NCBI GenBank assembly: GCA_017651265.1
Contig: JAGCDO010000010.1
Span: forward strand, 62,001 to 126,000
Length of the DNA: 64,000 nucleotides
Source of the DNA: Prevotella sp.
GTDB taxonomy: Bacteria > Bacteroidota > Bacteroidia > Bacteroidales > Bacteroidaceae
Reading direction: 5' to 3'
Below the pieces are notes generated by a model, which saw nothing but the letters and a program-made list of their open reading frames with translations, ran no database searches and was not told the DNA's origin. Positions 17,950 to 29,850 of the stretch are shown piece by piece. Position 1 is the first letter of the stretch. Each line of letters begins with the position of its first letter. The translations under genes and the position numbers were made by a program.

Positions 17950-18981
17950 ATGAACTTGAAAACCATTCATCGCAGACTGTTGTTGACTGCCATCATACTG
18001 ATGGGAGCAATGGATATATCGGCTCAAGACAGCATCACCACTTATTCGCGCGACCAGCAGATGAGGTCACGCGTGGATAGTGTTCTCACCCAGCGTTACT
18101 ACCGCATAACCTACGACACGAACTATGTGGTGCGCCCAGAGGGTAAGCTCACGCTGAAGGTGAGGATGAACCAGACAGGCAACAGCTTCCATGCCAAGGG
18201 AACAGTGAATGGTATCTATTCGAAGGCCGACCTCCAAACGAGTCATAAAACCACCTTCTCGGTGGCAGGCATCTACCGCGGCATAGGTGTCGGTATGGCT
18301 ATCAACCCCGCCAAATGGAAGGGAATCTATAAGGACTATGAGTTCAACCTGAACTACTACAGCAGTAAGGTGAGTGTTGACTTCAGCTACCAACGGTCGG
18401 AATCGCTGGCAGGTGATATCCATGGCGACAGAGGAGAGCAGCTACTGGAATCGGGCGACCTGACAATGAAAGTGATAAACGTGGTGGGCTATTACACCTT
18501 TAACCACCGTCGTTTCTCCTACCCTGCCGCCTTCACGCAGAGCTATATCCAACGTCGTTCGGCTGGTTCGTGGCTGGCAGGCATCAGCTATCAGGGTGGA
18601 AGCATTAAGACTACCGATGATTTGAAAGCAAGGAATCCCAATGCCCCCGATGTGCGCATCTATGTTGGTCATCTGGGCATTGGCGGCGGCTACGGTTACA
18701 ACTGGGTGCTGGGTAAGAAATGGCTGCTCCACTTCTCTATGCTACCAACCTTTGTGGTTTATAACCGTAATAACATGACCGTCAATGGCGAGCGTAAGAA
18801 AGCGCAGCGCATGCGTTTCAACATGATATTCAACGAGCGTGCCGCCATTGTCCGTAACTTCTCTTCGCGTTACTTCGCTGGCGCCACGCTCGTCATGAAC
18901 AACTCGGTATTTGACGACGATGTGGTGGTAGTCAACCAGAACAAATGGCGCGCCCGCGCCTTCTTCGGACTGAGACTATAA
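17950..18981 (+). CDS. DUF4421 family protein, predicted outer-membrane barrel
   Basis: A 343-residue protein with signal peptide (ending MDISAQDS), then YYRITYDTNYVVRPEGKLTL and VAGIYRGIGVGMAINPAKW. I associate these with the DUF4421 family of Bacteroidetes outer-membrane proteins. Alternating strands and Gly/aromatic-rich turns continue to a C-terminal FFGLRL, a typical barrel terminus. Function is unknown. It is third in the run starting with the metallophosphoesterase; the stop lies 23 bp from the end of the convergent GH51 gene. Confidence 0.8.
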   Translation: MNLKTIHRRLLLTAIILMGAMDISAQDSITTYSRDQQMRSRVDSVLTQRYYRITYDTNYVVRPEGKLTLKVRMNQTGNSFHAKGTVNGIYSKADLQTSHKTTFSVAGIYRGIGVGMAINPAKWKGIYKDYEFNLNYYSSKVSVDFSYQRSESLAGDIHGDRGEQLLESGDLTMKVINVVGYYTFNHRRFSYPAAFTQSYIQRRSAGSWLAGISYQGGSIKTTDDLKARNPNAPDVRIYVGHLGIGGGYGYNWVLGKKWLLHFSMLPTFVVYNRNNMTVNGERKKAQRMRFNMIFNERAAIVRNFSSRYFAGATLVMNNSVFDDDVVVVNQNKWRARAFFGLRL

Positions 18982-19004
18982 CCACATCATCCCTCTTTCC
19001 TGAA

Positions 19005-20969
19005 TCAGAACCGATAGAGAGCAAAGGTCTTGGCAGGGATGGTAGCACGAAGCACGTTACCATCGGCTTGCACATCGGCAGTTTGCGGTACTACATTGTT
19101 CTTCTTCTCAATGGTATTGGCCGCATCCATACGGTCGGCATGGAGGGTGGTTACCTTTCCGCTACCTAAGCTCTTGATGCCCTTGAAGGTGATGACCACC
19201 TCTTTCGGAGCAGTCGAGGTATTGGTAATCTTCACGATATAGCCATTGGTATTCTTGTCATATACGGCACTTGCGCAAAGACCGTCCTGACCGGTAACGG
19301 GATTCTTGCCTTCCAGCAGACTCAGTACGTGGGTTCCAGGGTTCTGGCCGTACATCTGCTGTACGTAGTAGTTAGGGGTGCGCACAGTGGTGAGGTTATC
19401 CATCCAGATCAGATCGGGACGCCACTGCCAGCCCTCAACATGGGCAAAGAGCGGAGCATAGGTTGCCATGTGTACGATATCGGCGTTACGCTCAAAGCCC
19501 GTCATGATGGCAGCCTCAGCCAAAGCAGCCTCAAACACGTTCTTCGCGGTGGGGAAATCGGCTGGATCCTCTTTTACATGACAAGCATATTCGCCTGCGA
19601 ACACCTTCGGACCCTTACGGTCGTAGTTGTCATAACGAGTAACATTATTCATGAACCAGTCCTGATCACGATAGTAATGTTCATCCACGAGGTCAGCCTT
19701 CAGTTTCTTCATCTGCTCCCAGCCATACGAGAACTGCTTCCCGTCGTTGTCATCAGGTGAGGGTCCGCTCGTGCCCACAATCTTCATCTTGGGATACTTG
19801 GCACGAATGGCCTTCATGAACTTCTCAAGACGCACAGGATAGAGCGGTCCCCACTGCTCATTACCCACACCGATCTGCTGGAGGTTGAAGGGGGCAGGAT
19901 GACCCATGTCGGCACGCAGCTTACCCCATTTCGTATCTGTTCCACCGTTGGCGAACTCGATCAGATCGAGCGCATCATCGATATACGGCTGAAGGTCATC
20001 CACTGCTACATGGCAAAGAGCCTCATCCTTGTCATCGTTCTGGAACTGACAAGCCAGTCCGCAACTCAGCACCGGCAGTGCCTGAGCCCCGATCTCCTCA
20101 GAGAGCAGGAAGAACTCATAGAAGCCCAGTCCGTAGCTCTGGTAATAGTTCGGGAACAGACGATGTGGGAACGTGTAGTTCCAGCGGTTCTCGTTCAGCG
20201 GTCGGTTCTCAGCAGGACCCACGGAGTTCTTCCACTGGTAACGACTGTTCAGGTCGGTTCCTTCCACGATACACCCACCAGGGAAGCGGAACACGCCAGG
20301 GTTCAGGTCCTTGAGATCCTTGACAAGATCCGCACGAAGCAGTCCCTTCCACGCATCAGCAGGGAACAAACTCACATGGTCGAGGTCAACAGAACCCTTT
20401 CCTTCGAGGTAGATACGCATCAATCCCTTCGCATCGGTCTTGGGCGACTTCAAAGTAACAGTGTATTTCTTCCAGTTGTTACCAGCAATGGTTATCTGTT
20501 GCTTGGTCATCACCTCATCATCACTGCCCACCAGTTCCACACGGATCTGAGAAGAACCTGCGGTACGCGCATAAACAGAGAAGTGATAATCCATGCCCTT
20601 CTTCAGTCCCATACCGAAGAAACCCCTGTTCTCCAGTCCGGTGAACTTATCACGATGTCCCGATTCTTTCAGGGTGACATAGTGCGGATTACGATCAAAT
20701 GCCGGATTGGCATCATTTACCTGAACTTTTCCGAAGGTGTTCCATCCCATCAGCTGCTGCGGGAACTCAAACGAGCGGTTCTCCACCATCTCGGCATAGA
20801 GTCCACCATCAGCTCCGAAGTTGATATCCTCGAAGAAGATGCCGTACATAGTTGACTGGATGGGTGCGCCAAGTTTCTTGGCGTTCACCGTGAACTGATG
20901 CTGTGCACTGGCATTCAACGATACCAGTACAGCCAAGGTCGCAATGACCCAAATGTTTGCTTTTTTCAT
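19005..20969 (-). CDS. Alpha-L-arabinofuranosidase, glycoside hydrolase family 51
   Basis: A 654-residue secreted enzyme with signal peptide (ending LNASAQ). GH51 motifs include MYGIFFEDINFGADGGLYAE near 41-60, FRFPGGCIVEG near 227-237, and the acid/base Glu at about 371 in GVGNEQWGPLY. The nucleophile is Glu at about 460 in VFAGEYACH. A carbohydrate-binding-like insert (about 100-205) lies before the barrel, as in many Bacteroidales GH51 enzymes. It releases arabinofuranose from arabinan or arabinoxylan. The LacZ-type gene lies upstream on the same strand, but a 17-bp inverted repeat and a -7 box separate them, so independent transcription is likely. Confidence 0.95.
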   Translation of the reverse strand: MKKANIWVIATLAVLVSLNASAQHQFTVNAKKLGAPIQSTMYGIFFEDINFGADGGLYAEMVENRSFEFPQQLMGWNTFGKVQVNDANPAFDRNPHYVTLKESGHRDKFTGLENRGFFGMGLKKGMDYHFSVYARTAGSSQIRVELVGSDDEVMTKQQITIAGNNWKKYTVTLKSPKTDAKGLMRIYLEGKGSVDLDHVSLFPADAWKGLLRADLVKDLKDLNPGVFRFPGGCIVEGTDLNSRYQWKNSVGPAENRPLNENRWNYTFPHRLFPNYYQSYGLGFYEFFLLSEEIGAQALPVLSCGLACQFQNDDKDEALCHVAVDDLQPYIDDALDLIEFANGGTDTKWGKLRADMGHPAPFNLQQIGVGNEQWGPLYPVRLEKFMKAIRAKYPKMKIVGTSGPSPDDNDGKQFSYGWEQMKKLKADLVDEHYYRDQDWFMNNVTRYDNYDRKGPKVFAGEYACHVKEDPADFPTAKNVFEAALAEAAIMTGFERNADIVHMATYAPLFAHVEGWQWRPDLIWMDNLTTVRTPNYYVQQMYGQNPGTHVLSLLEGKNPVTGQDGLCASAVYDKNTNGYIVKITNTSTAPKEVVITFKGIKSLGSGKVTTLHADRMDAANTIEKKNNVVPQTADVQADGNVLRATIPAKTFALYRF

Positions 20970-21006
20970 TGACAGTTAGTTTTGATAATGTTATCTGGCT
21001 GCAAAG

Positions 21007-21046
21007 ATACATAAAATCCACCTCACTAAAGGTGGATTTTATGTAT
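21007..21046. repeat. Inverted repeat with 17-bp perfect arms between the LacZ-type and GH51 genes
   Basis: Arm ATACATAAAATCCACCT (21007-21023), loop CACTAA and the exact complement (21030-21046). On the minus strand it lies downstream of the GH2 stop (21071) and overlaps the -7-like TATCTTTG (21002-21009) of the GH51 gene. It could be a terminator (the run after it is only CTTTGC, a weak U-tract) or a regulator site. Confidence 0.8.
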
Positions 21047-21070
21047 AATTAGGTGGACGAAACAGAATTT

Positions 21071-24460
<3,390 letters not shown>

Positions 24461-24465
24461 CTACT

Positions 24466-24579
24466 ATGGATTCTACAAAACAAATGTACAACCAAGAGGA
24501 CTATGAACTCGACAATGTGTACAACAGTGAAACAGATGAGCTCTATTCAGAGGTGGATTCATCAGTTTGGTACAATTAA
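24466..24579 (+). CDS. Unannotated 37-residue acidic, Tyr-rich small ORF
   Basis: I do not recognise it. The ATG at 24466 follows a strong Shine-Dalgarno (AGGAGGA, 24454-24460), which is unusual in Bacteroidetes, and the frame runs 37 codons to TAA. The product begins MDSTKQMYNQEDYELDNVYN and ends SSVWYN. It has ten acidic residues, one Lys and five Tyr, with no signal peptide or membrane helix. The Shine-Dalgarno overlaps a self-complementary TCCTGCAGGA that could hide it. A -7-like box lies at 24383. It sits between two minus-strand genes. It is real only if conserved; the leader argues for translation. Confidence 0.5.
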   Translation: MDSTKQMYNQEDYELDNVYNSETDELYSEVDSSVWYN

Positions 24580-24602
24580 GAGTTAAGAACTAAAACTACG
24601 TA

Positions 24603-24630
24603 TTGAGAGTTGGCGATCGCCAACTCTCAA
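24603..24630. repeat. 28-bp perfect palindrome centred on GCGATCGC
   Basis: The half-site TTGAGAGTTGGCGA is followed immediately by its exact complement, with no loop. The tatD stop codon (24627-24629) is inside one arm. ATTTTT follows on the plus side. Heptamer-like TTAAGAG and TTAAGAA precede it (24576-24589). It may act as a terminator for the small ORF. Confidence 0.85.
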
Positions 24631-25430
24631 CTATTTTTATGGATCATCAGGAAAACACGAGCTACATTCTCATCGGTAATCTTTTCTACTTGCTCCTGAC
24701 TTACCCCGTAGCTCTCAGCAAGTTTTTCAAGGACAAAGCGTACATAGGCACTCTCGTTACGCTTTCCACGCATTGGAACGGGTGCCATATACGGACTATC
24801 AGTTTCCAACACAAGGCGCTCTAAGGGTACTGCGGCAGGGAGGACTTCAGGCAGGTGCGACTTCTTAAACGTGAGCACACCACCGATGCCCAATACGAAG
24901 CGGTCGAACTGAAGGAAGTCAGCTGCCTCACGTTCATTACCCGTGAAGCAATGGAAGACACCACCCGGCAGTTCCCGCTCATATTGTTTCAGCAGGTGCA
25001 CCATCTCATTCTGTCCCTTACGACAATGGATCATCAGGGGCAGACCTGTTTCTATACTCCACTGCACCTGCTCATCGAACGCAGCCAGCTGTTCTTTCTC
25101 GTATTCACGACTCCAGTAGTAGTCGAGACCCACTTCGCCGATGGCTATCATTGAGGAGTGTGGAGTGAGGAGTGAGGAGTGAGAAATAATATTCCTGATT
25201 CTCTCCAGCTCTTCCCGCCAATTATCCTTCACCTCCTCTGGATGCAGACCGACCATAGGATAGGCAAAGTCGGGATATTCAGCACATAGCTTCATCACGG
25301 CTAAGGAAGAAGAGTAGTCGATGGCGGGAACCAACACTTTACTTACTCCCGCCTCTTTAGCCCGCGCCATCACCTCAACGCGGTCCTCAGCAAATTCCTC
25401 CCCATCCAAATGGGCGTGCGTATCTATCAT
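24627..25430 (-). CDS. tatD: TatD family metal-dependent hydrolase (deoxyribonuclease)
   Basis: A 267-residue TIM-barrel hydrolase of the TatD family, associated with 3'-5' DNA exonuclease activity and DNA repair. Motifs are MIDTHAHLDG (two metal-binding His), VGLHPEEVKD, AIGEVGLDYYW (metal Glu), MIHCRKG, VFHCFTGN and ETDSPYMAPVPMRGKRN. Residues 82-93 (ISHSSLLTPHSS) are encoded by a 7-bp tandem repeat and seem to be an insertion just before AIGEVGLDYY, where I recall homologues having only a few residues. The start overlaps the polyprenyl synthase stop by four bases, so translation is coupled. Confidence 0.94.
   Translation of the reverse strand: MIDTHAHLDGEEFAEDRVEVMARAKEAGVSKVLVPAIDYSSSLAVMKLCAEYPDFAYPMVGLHPEEVKDNWREELERIRNIISHSSLLTPHSSMIAIGEVGLDYYWSREYEKEQLAAFDEQVQWSIETGLPLMIHCRKGQNEMVHLLKQYERELPGGVFHCFTGNEREAADFLQFDRFVLGIGGVLTFKKSHLPEVLPAAVPLERLVLETDSPYMAPVPMRGKRNESAYVRFVLEKLAESYGVSQEQVEKITDENVARVFLMIHKNS
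25153..25187. repeat. 7-bp tandem repeat inside tatD
   Basis: Five heptamers in exact register on the plus strand: GAGGAGT, GTGGAGT, GAGGAGT, GAGGAGT, GAGAAAT. They encode the Ser/Leu/Thr/His-rich insertion at TatD residues 82-93 on the minus strand. Confidence 0.9.
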
Positions 25431-26401
25431 TTGTTTCTCCTCATCATCTTATCCGCATAGGCTTTCAGCTCCTGCTTACTCTCCTCTGGCACCTGCACGG
25501 CAGCAAGGTACTTACGACTCTCGTCAAAATAATAGCGGATGCGCTCTTCAGCCAAACGGTTCACACCTATATTATTATATAATGCAGTAACTGCGGCTAT
25601 CTTCTGCTGCGGATCAGGATTTACGGCATTCACCCACTTCTCCAGTTCCTTTCGCTGGGCTTCATCAGCCTTGTTGAATGCATTGATGAGCATGAAGGTC
25701 TTCTTGTTGCAGAGAATGTCACCACCGATGGCCTTGCCGAACACCTTCGGGTCGCCATATACATCAAGGAAATCATCCTGCAGCTGGAAGGCAAGACCGA
25801 TCTGCTCACCGAACTTATACAGGTTCTCTGCATCCTCGCGAGGAGCGCCACCGAGGATGGCTCCGATTTTCAGGGCACAGGCCAGAAGCACGCTGGTCTT
25901 CAGACGAATCATCTCGATATATTCCTCTTCACGCACATCATCCCGTGTCTCAAAAGTCATATCATACTGTTGTCCCTCCCCAATCTCCATCGTGGTTTCA
26001 GAGAACACATCTAATACCGACTGCAATTTATCCTCGGGACAATCCATCATCTGACGGAAGGCCATCAGCAACATAGTATCTCCAGAGAGAATGGCCGTAT
26101 TGGCATCCCATTTTACATGAACAGTGGGATGACCGCGACGCAAGTCTGCATGATCCATCAAGTCGTCGTGCAACAAGGTGAAGTTATGATAGGTCTCCAA
26201 GCCGCAGGCCTGCGGCAGGATGCGCTCTGGATCCTCCTGATAGAGGTTGTAGGCCAGCATCATCAAGGTAGGACGGATTCGTTTGCCACCCAACGACAGG
26301 GTATAACGAATAGGCTCGTAAAGGCTGGCTGGCTGACGGGTGTAAGGCATCTCATCGATATAATTGTTGATGAGCTGCAGGATTTCGTTGGCTGTTTTCA
26401 T
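25427..26401 (-). CDS. Polyprenyl (geranylgeranyl/farnesyl-type) diphosphate synthase
   Basis: A 324-residue class I trans-prenyltransferase that condenses isopentenyl diphosphate with allylic diphosphates for quinone and lipid-carrier synthesis. It shows GGKRIRPTLMMLAYNLY, the first Asp-rich motif in LLHDDLMDHADLRRGHP and the second in FQLQDDFLDVYGD. Product chain length cannot be read with confidence. It overlaps tonB by four bases and tatD by four bases in one minus-strand operon. Confidence 0.94.
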   Translation of the reverse strand: MKTANEILQLINNYIDEMPYTRQPASLYEPIRYTLSLGGKRIRPTLMMLAYNLYQEDPERILPQACGLETYHNFTLLHDDLMDHADLRRGHPTVHVKWDANTAILSGDTMLLMAFRQMMDCPEDKLQSVLDVFSETTMEIGEGQQYDMTFETRDDVREEEYIEMIRLKTSVLLACALKIGAILGGAPREDAENLYKFGEQIGLAFQLQDDFLDVYGDPKVFGKAIGGDILCNKKTFMLINAFNKADEAQRKELEKWVNAVNPDPQQKIAAVTALYNNIGVNRLAEERIRYYFDESRKYLAAVQVPEESKQELKAYADKMMRRNK

Positions 26402-27111
26402 ATCTTAAATACGATTGGGATTGATATCATGGTACGGCACACCTTGCCGTGATCTTCTCCAGGTTTCCACTTGGGCATCAAACGCACTACCCGCACTGCC
26501 TCACGGTCGAGGTCGGGATGACGCGGACGAACGACCTTAATCTCAGATGTGCTACCATCGGTATTGACAATAAAGGAGATGACCACAGTGCCCTGTTGGT
26601 TCTGACGACGGGCCGACTCTGGATATTTCAGATTCTTGGTGAGCCACTTCATAAACTCGGTCATTCCACCGGGGAACTCTGGCAACCGCTCCACCACGCG
26701 GAAGTTAAGGGGATTATTGTCGGCATCGATGGCCACAGGCGGTATGGGTGGAACCTTCTCCTGCTCGGCAGCTTCCGTCTCCCCTTCGAACAACTCCTGA
26801 CGATTTTCCGCCAAACGGTCGGTAGCTTCTTTCATCACAGGTTCATCCACAGGATTGAGACGAGTGGGAGGTGCCGACTCCTCCTCGGGTTCCTCCATAA
26901 CAGCAATCATGTCCTCCTGATCAACAGCAGCCTTCAGTTCCAGTTCCTGAACGACTTCATCCAACAGTTCCTCGTTATACTCCACCGCCCCATCCCTGAA
27001 GTTCAGTTCCAAGGCAACCACAAGAAGAGCCAACACGAGTACTAACCCCAGCAGGAATCTTTTCTTCCACTGGTGCTCCAAATCGGCTTCGTATGATTTC
27101 TTGACTTCCAA
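26398..27111 (-). CDS. TonB family protein (energy transducer)
   Basis: A 237-residue TonB-type protein. It has a basic cytoplasmic start (MEVKKSYEADLEHQWKKRF), a transmembrane helix (LLGLVLVLALLVVALEL, about 20-37) and an acidic Glu/Pro-rich periplasmic spacer. The C-terminal TonB domain has FPGGMTEFMKWLTKNLKYPE, QGTVVISFIVNTDGS and the final ISIPIVFKI. It transmits proton-motive force from ExbB/ExbD to outer-membrane receptors, for example the one at 56081. A -7-like TAATTTTG lies at 27158-27165 (minus), divergent from porQ. Confidence 0.94.
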   Translation of the reverse strand: MEVKKSYEADLEHQWKKRFLLGLVLVLALLVVALELNFRDGAVEYNEELLDEVVQELELKAAVDQEDMIAVMEEPEEESAPPTRLNPVDEPVMKEATDRLAENRQELFEGETEAAEQEKVPPIPPVAIDADNNPLNFRVVERLPEFPGGMTEFMKWLTKNLKYPESARRQNQQGTVVISFIVNTDGSTSEIKVVRPRHPDLDREAVRVVRLMPKWKPGEDHGKVCRTMISIPIVFKI

Positions 27112-27217
27112 GTTACACTAAAATGCTGTTTTTTTCGTTATGATAATGATTGCTTTGCAAAATTAGTATAGATATTTGTAAAAAAGGTGTATCTTTGCAC
27201 TAAAATAAATGAATTAA

Positions 27218-28168
27218 ATGAAAAAAGTCATATTTTGCCTCTTCTTCACGCTCGTCAGTGTACTCACATGGGCACAAGACAGTCAGACGGGATACAATTT
27301 CCTGCGACTGCCAGTGAGTGCGCATGCAGCAGCATTAGGCAGTGACAATATCTCCATCATCGAAGACGATCCCTCGCTGATGTTCCATAATCCGGCCCTG
27401 CTCTCATCGGTAAGCGACAAGAGTCTGAACCTGAACTACATGAACTACATGGAAGGAGCCAATGCCGCTAGTGCATCCTTCAGTAAGATCGTCAAGGAGA
27501 AAGCTACGATTGGCGTCATGGCACAGTTCCTGGACTACGGGAAGATGAAGGAGGTGGATGAGCATAACGTGCAAACCGGCGAGTTCTCGGCAAAGGATAT
27601 CGCCATTGCCGGTGCCCTCTCCTATCAGTTGGGCACGAACATCGTGGGCGGTATCACGGCACGGATCATTACGTCGTACATCGGTGACTATAACGCATTC
27701 GCCATGGGAGTTGACTTAGGTGTGAACTACTACGACCCAGAGAAGGAATGGTCGGTATCGGCCACCGTCAAGAACCTCGGTGGAGAACTGGATGCCTTTG
27801 AGGAGGAATACAATAAGCTGCCGCTCGACCTGCAGATCGGTGCCAGCAAACGACTCATCGGATCACCGCTCAGACTGTCGGTCACACTCGTTGATATGAA
27901 CCATCTGGATAAGAAATTCATCCACCATCTCGTGGCAGGTGCCGATGTGATCCTATCACCGCAAATCTACGTGGCCATCGGTTATAACTTCCGCAGGGCC
28001 AGTGAGATGAAGATTGTGAGCAATGACGAGGAGCGAGGCAGTAGCCATGGAGCAGGATTATCCTTAGGCGGTGGTGTTCAGCTGGACCGATTCAAGTTAA
28101 ACGTCGCCTACGGCAAATACCATGTCTCGTCGCATTCCTTACTGGTAAACGTAAGCTACTCGCTGTAA
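27218..28168 (+). CDS. porQ: Type IX secretion system protein PorQ
   Basis: A 316-residue PorV/PorQ-like outer-membrane barrel. It has a signal peptide (ending VLTWAQ) and the family opening TGYNFLRLPVSAHAAALG, DDPSLMFHNPALLS and the terminal barrel strand SLLVNVSYSL. PorQ belongs to the attachment complex of the T9SS that anchors CTD-cargo proteins. A -7 box TATCTTTG is at 27190-27197. cmk follows 30 bp downstream on the same strand, an order I recall from other Bacteroidetes. Its stop codon is the first part of a 7-bp repeat. Confidence 0.9.
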   Translation: MKKVIFCLFFTLVSVLTWAQDSQTGYNFLRLPVSAHAAALGSDNISIIEDDPSLMFHNPALLSSVSDKSLNLNYMNYMEGANAASASFSKIVKEKATIGVMAQFLDYGKMKEVDEHNVQTGEFSAKDIAIAGALSYQLGTNIVGGITARIITSYIGDYNAFAMGVDLGVNYYDPEKEWSVSATVKNLGGELDAFEEEYNKLPLDLQIGASKRLIGSPLRLSVTLVDMNHLDKKFIHHLVAGADVILSPQIYVAIGYNFRRASEMKIVSNDEERGSSHGAGLSLGGGVQLDRFKLNVAYGKYHVSSHSLLVNVSYSL

Positions 28169-28193
28169 GTGACAAGTGACAATAACAAGTGAT
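28167..28193. repeat. Short 7-bp repeat between porQ and cmk
   Basis: AAGTGAC occurs at 28167 and 28174, a degenerate unit at 28181, and AAGTGAT at 28187 (one base out of register). It starts in the porQ stop codon and ends 5 bp before the cmk ATG. Confidence 0.7.
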
Positions 28194-28198
28194 AACGA

Positions 28199-28891
28199 AT
28201 GAAAAAGATTACAATAGCAATTGACGGTCATTCCTCTTGCGGGAAATCGACCATGGCCAAGGACCTGGCCAAGAAGGTGGGATATATCTATGTGGATACA
28301 GGTGCCATGTACCGCGCTGTTACCCTCTATGCCCTGCGCAACGGATTGTTCAACGAGGATGACAGTATCCGCGAAGAGGAACTGAAAGAGAAGATGCCCG
28401 ACATCAATATCTCATTCAAACTCAATGAGGAGACAGGAAGACCTGACACTTACCTGAATGATGAACTGGTAGAACAGGATATCCGCACCATGGAGGTGTC
28501 GAACCGCGTATCGCCCATCGCTGCCCTACCCTTTGTCCGCGAGGCCTTGGTTGCCCAGCAGCAGAAGATGGGTGAGGAGAAAGGTATCGTGATGGACGGT
28601 CGTGACATCGGCACCGTGGTCTTCCCCAACGCAGAAATGAAAGTGTTCGTTACGGCCTCTGCCGAGGTGCGGGCAGAACGTCGTTACAAGGAACTGATTG
28701 CGAAAGGGATGGAAGCCGACTACGATGAGATCCTGAAGAATGTGCAGGAACGCGATTTCATCGATTCGCACCGTGAGGTGTCTCCCCTGCGCCAAGCTGA
28801 GGATGCACTTGTCCTTGATAATAGTAACATGACCATTCCTGAACAGAATGAATGGCTCTATGAACGGTTCTTGGAAAGGGTAGCTGATTAG
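28199..28891 (+). CDS. cmk: Cytidylate kinase
   Basis: A 230-residue nucleoside monophosphate kinase (CMP/dCMP to CDP/dCDP). The P-loop is [20 protein letters not shown] (about 5-24). [47 protein letters not shown] and [16 protein letters not shown] follow. The ATG at 28199 follows the repeat. The stop (28889-28891) directly abuts the ispH stop (28892-28894) on the other strand, so the two genes converge with no spacer. Confidence 0.97.
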   Translation: MKKITIAIDGHSSCGKSTMAKDLAKKVGYIYVDTGAMYRAVTLYALRNGLFNEDDSIREEELKEKMPDINISFKLNEETGRPDTYLNDELVEQDIRTMEVSNRVSPIAALPFVREALVAQQQKMGEEKGIVMDGRDIGTVVFPNAEMKVFVTASAEVRAERRYKELIAKGMEADYDEILKNVQERDFIDSHREVSPLRQAEDALVLDNSNMTIPEQNEWLYERFLERVAD

Positions 28892-29767
28892 TTACTTGAG
28901 AATGGCATCACGGCACTCCTCCATCAGCCATTTCGGCGTACTGGTGGCACCGCAGATACCAATGGTCTTTAGTTCATCGTTGAACCACGACGGATCAATC
29001 TCATTAGGACCTTCTATCAGATGACTGTTGGCGTTCACTCGCTGACATTCATTGAAAAGAACCCTGCCATTACTACTTTTCCTCCCACAAACAAAGAGGA
29101 GCAGATCATGACGGGCAGCGAAGGCCGCGATACTCGGCATGCGGTTCGCTACCTGTCGGCAGATGGTATCGAAGCTTTTGAATGTGGCATCAGGCGAGAT
29201 ATTCTGCTTGATATACTCGATGATCCGCTGGAACTCATCCAAAGACTTAGTAGTTTGGGAATACAGATAGATATCGCGACTGAAATCCAACTTCTTCACA
29301 TCCTCAAAACTGGCAATGACAATCGCGTTGTTCTCCGTCTGCCCCACTAATCCTAACACCTCTGCATGACCGGGTTTCCCGAAGATGACTATCTGCTTCT
29401 TACCTTTTGCTTGCTGTTCATCATCCTTCGAATCGTACTGCTTCTTGATGCGGCGCTGCAACTGGAGCACCACAGGACAAGTAGCATCGATAATCTCAAT
29501 ATTGTTCCTGCGAGCCAAAGCATACGTCTCAGGCGGTTCACCATGCGCACGCAGTAACACCTTTGCATCATGCAGTTGCTTAAGGTCCTCATGGTTGATA
29601 GTAACCAATCCCATCTGGCGCAGTCGTTCACACTCCATTCCGTTATGAACGATATCGCCCAGACAATAGAGCGTACTGCCTTTCGCCAGTTCTTCCTCCG
29701 CCTTGCGGATTGCAGTGGTCACCCCAAAGCAGAAACCTGATCCTGTGTCTATCTCTACCTGATACAT
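28892..29767 (-). CDS. ispH: 4-hydroxy-3-methylbut-2-enyl diphosphate reductase
   Basis: A 291-residue iron-sulfur enzyme for the last step of the MEP isoprenoid pathway, making IPP and DMAPP used by the polyprenyl synthase at 25427. The conserved cysteines are in GSGFCFGVTTAI (about residue 12), IDATCPVV (about 95) and FDTICRQVANR (about 200). Other motifs are LLRAHGEPPE, VGQTENN, SSNGRVLFNECQ and GICGATSTPKWLMEE. I recall cmk and ispH lying head-to-tail in relatives; here they converge. The run TCAACTR lies just upstream. Confidence 0.96.
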   Translation of the reverse strand: MYQVEIDTGSGFCFGVTTAIRKAEEELAKGSTLYCLGDIVHNGMECERLRQMGLVTINHEDLKQLHDAKVLLRAHGEPPETYALARRNNIEIIDATCPVVLQLQRRIKKQYDSKDDEQQAKGKKQIVIFGKPGHAEVLGLVGQTENNAIVIASFEDVKKLDFSRDIYLYSQTTKSLDEFQRIIEYIKQNISPDATFKSFDTICRQVANRMPSIAAFAARHDLLLFVCGRKSSNGRVLFNECQRVNANSHLIEGPNEIDPSWFNDELKTIGICGATSTPKWLMEECRDAILK

Positions 29768-29796
29768 ATTCTATATACTACTCCTTCCTCCTTTTG

Positions 29797-29845
29797 TCAA
29801 CTATCAACTGTCAACTGTCAACTATCAACTATCAACTATCAACTA
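29797..29845. repeat. 7-bp TCAACTR tandem repeat between ispH and meaB
   Basis: Seven TCAACTA or TCAACTG units in perfect register (A, G, G, A, A, A, A at position 7). The array fills most of the 83-bp gap between meaB and ispH. It is the same unit and the same orientation relative to minus-strand genes as the folA-thyA array. Confidence 0.95.
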
Positions 29846-29850
29846 AGCCA

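Noticed and set aside
28885-28895. Possible frameshift or fusion where cmk and ispH stops abut
   Set aside because: Both genes are complete at their expected lengths and simply converge without a spacer.
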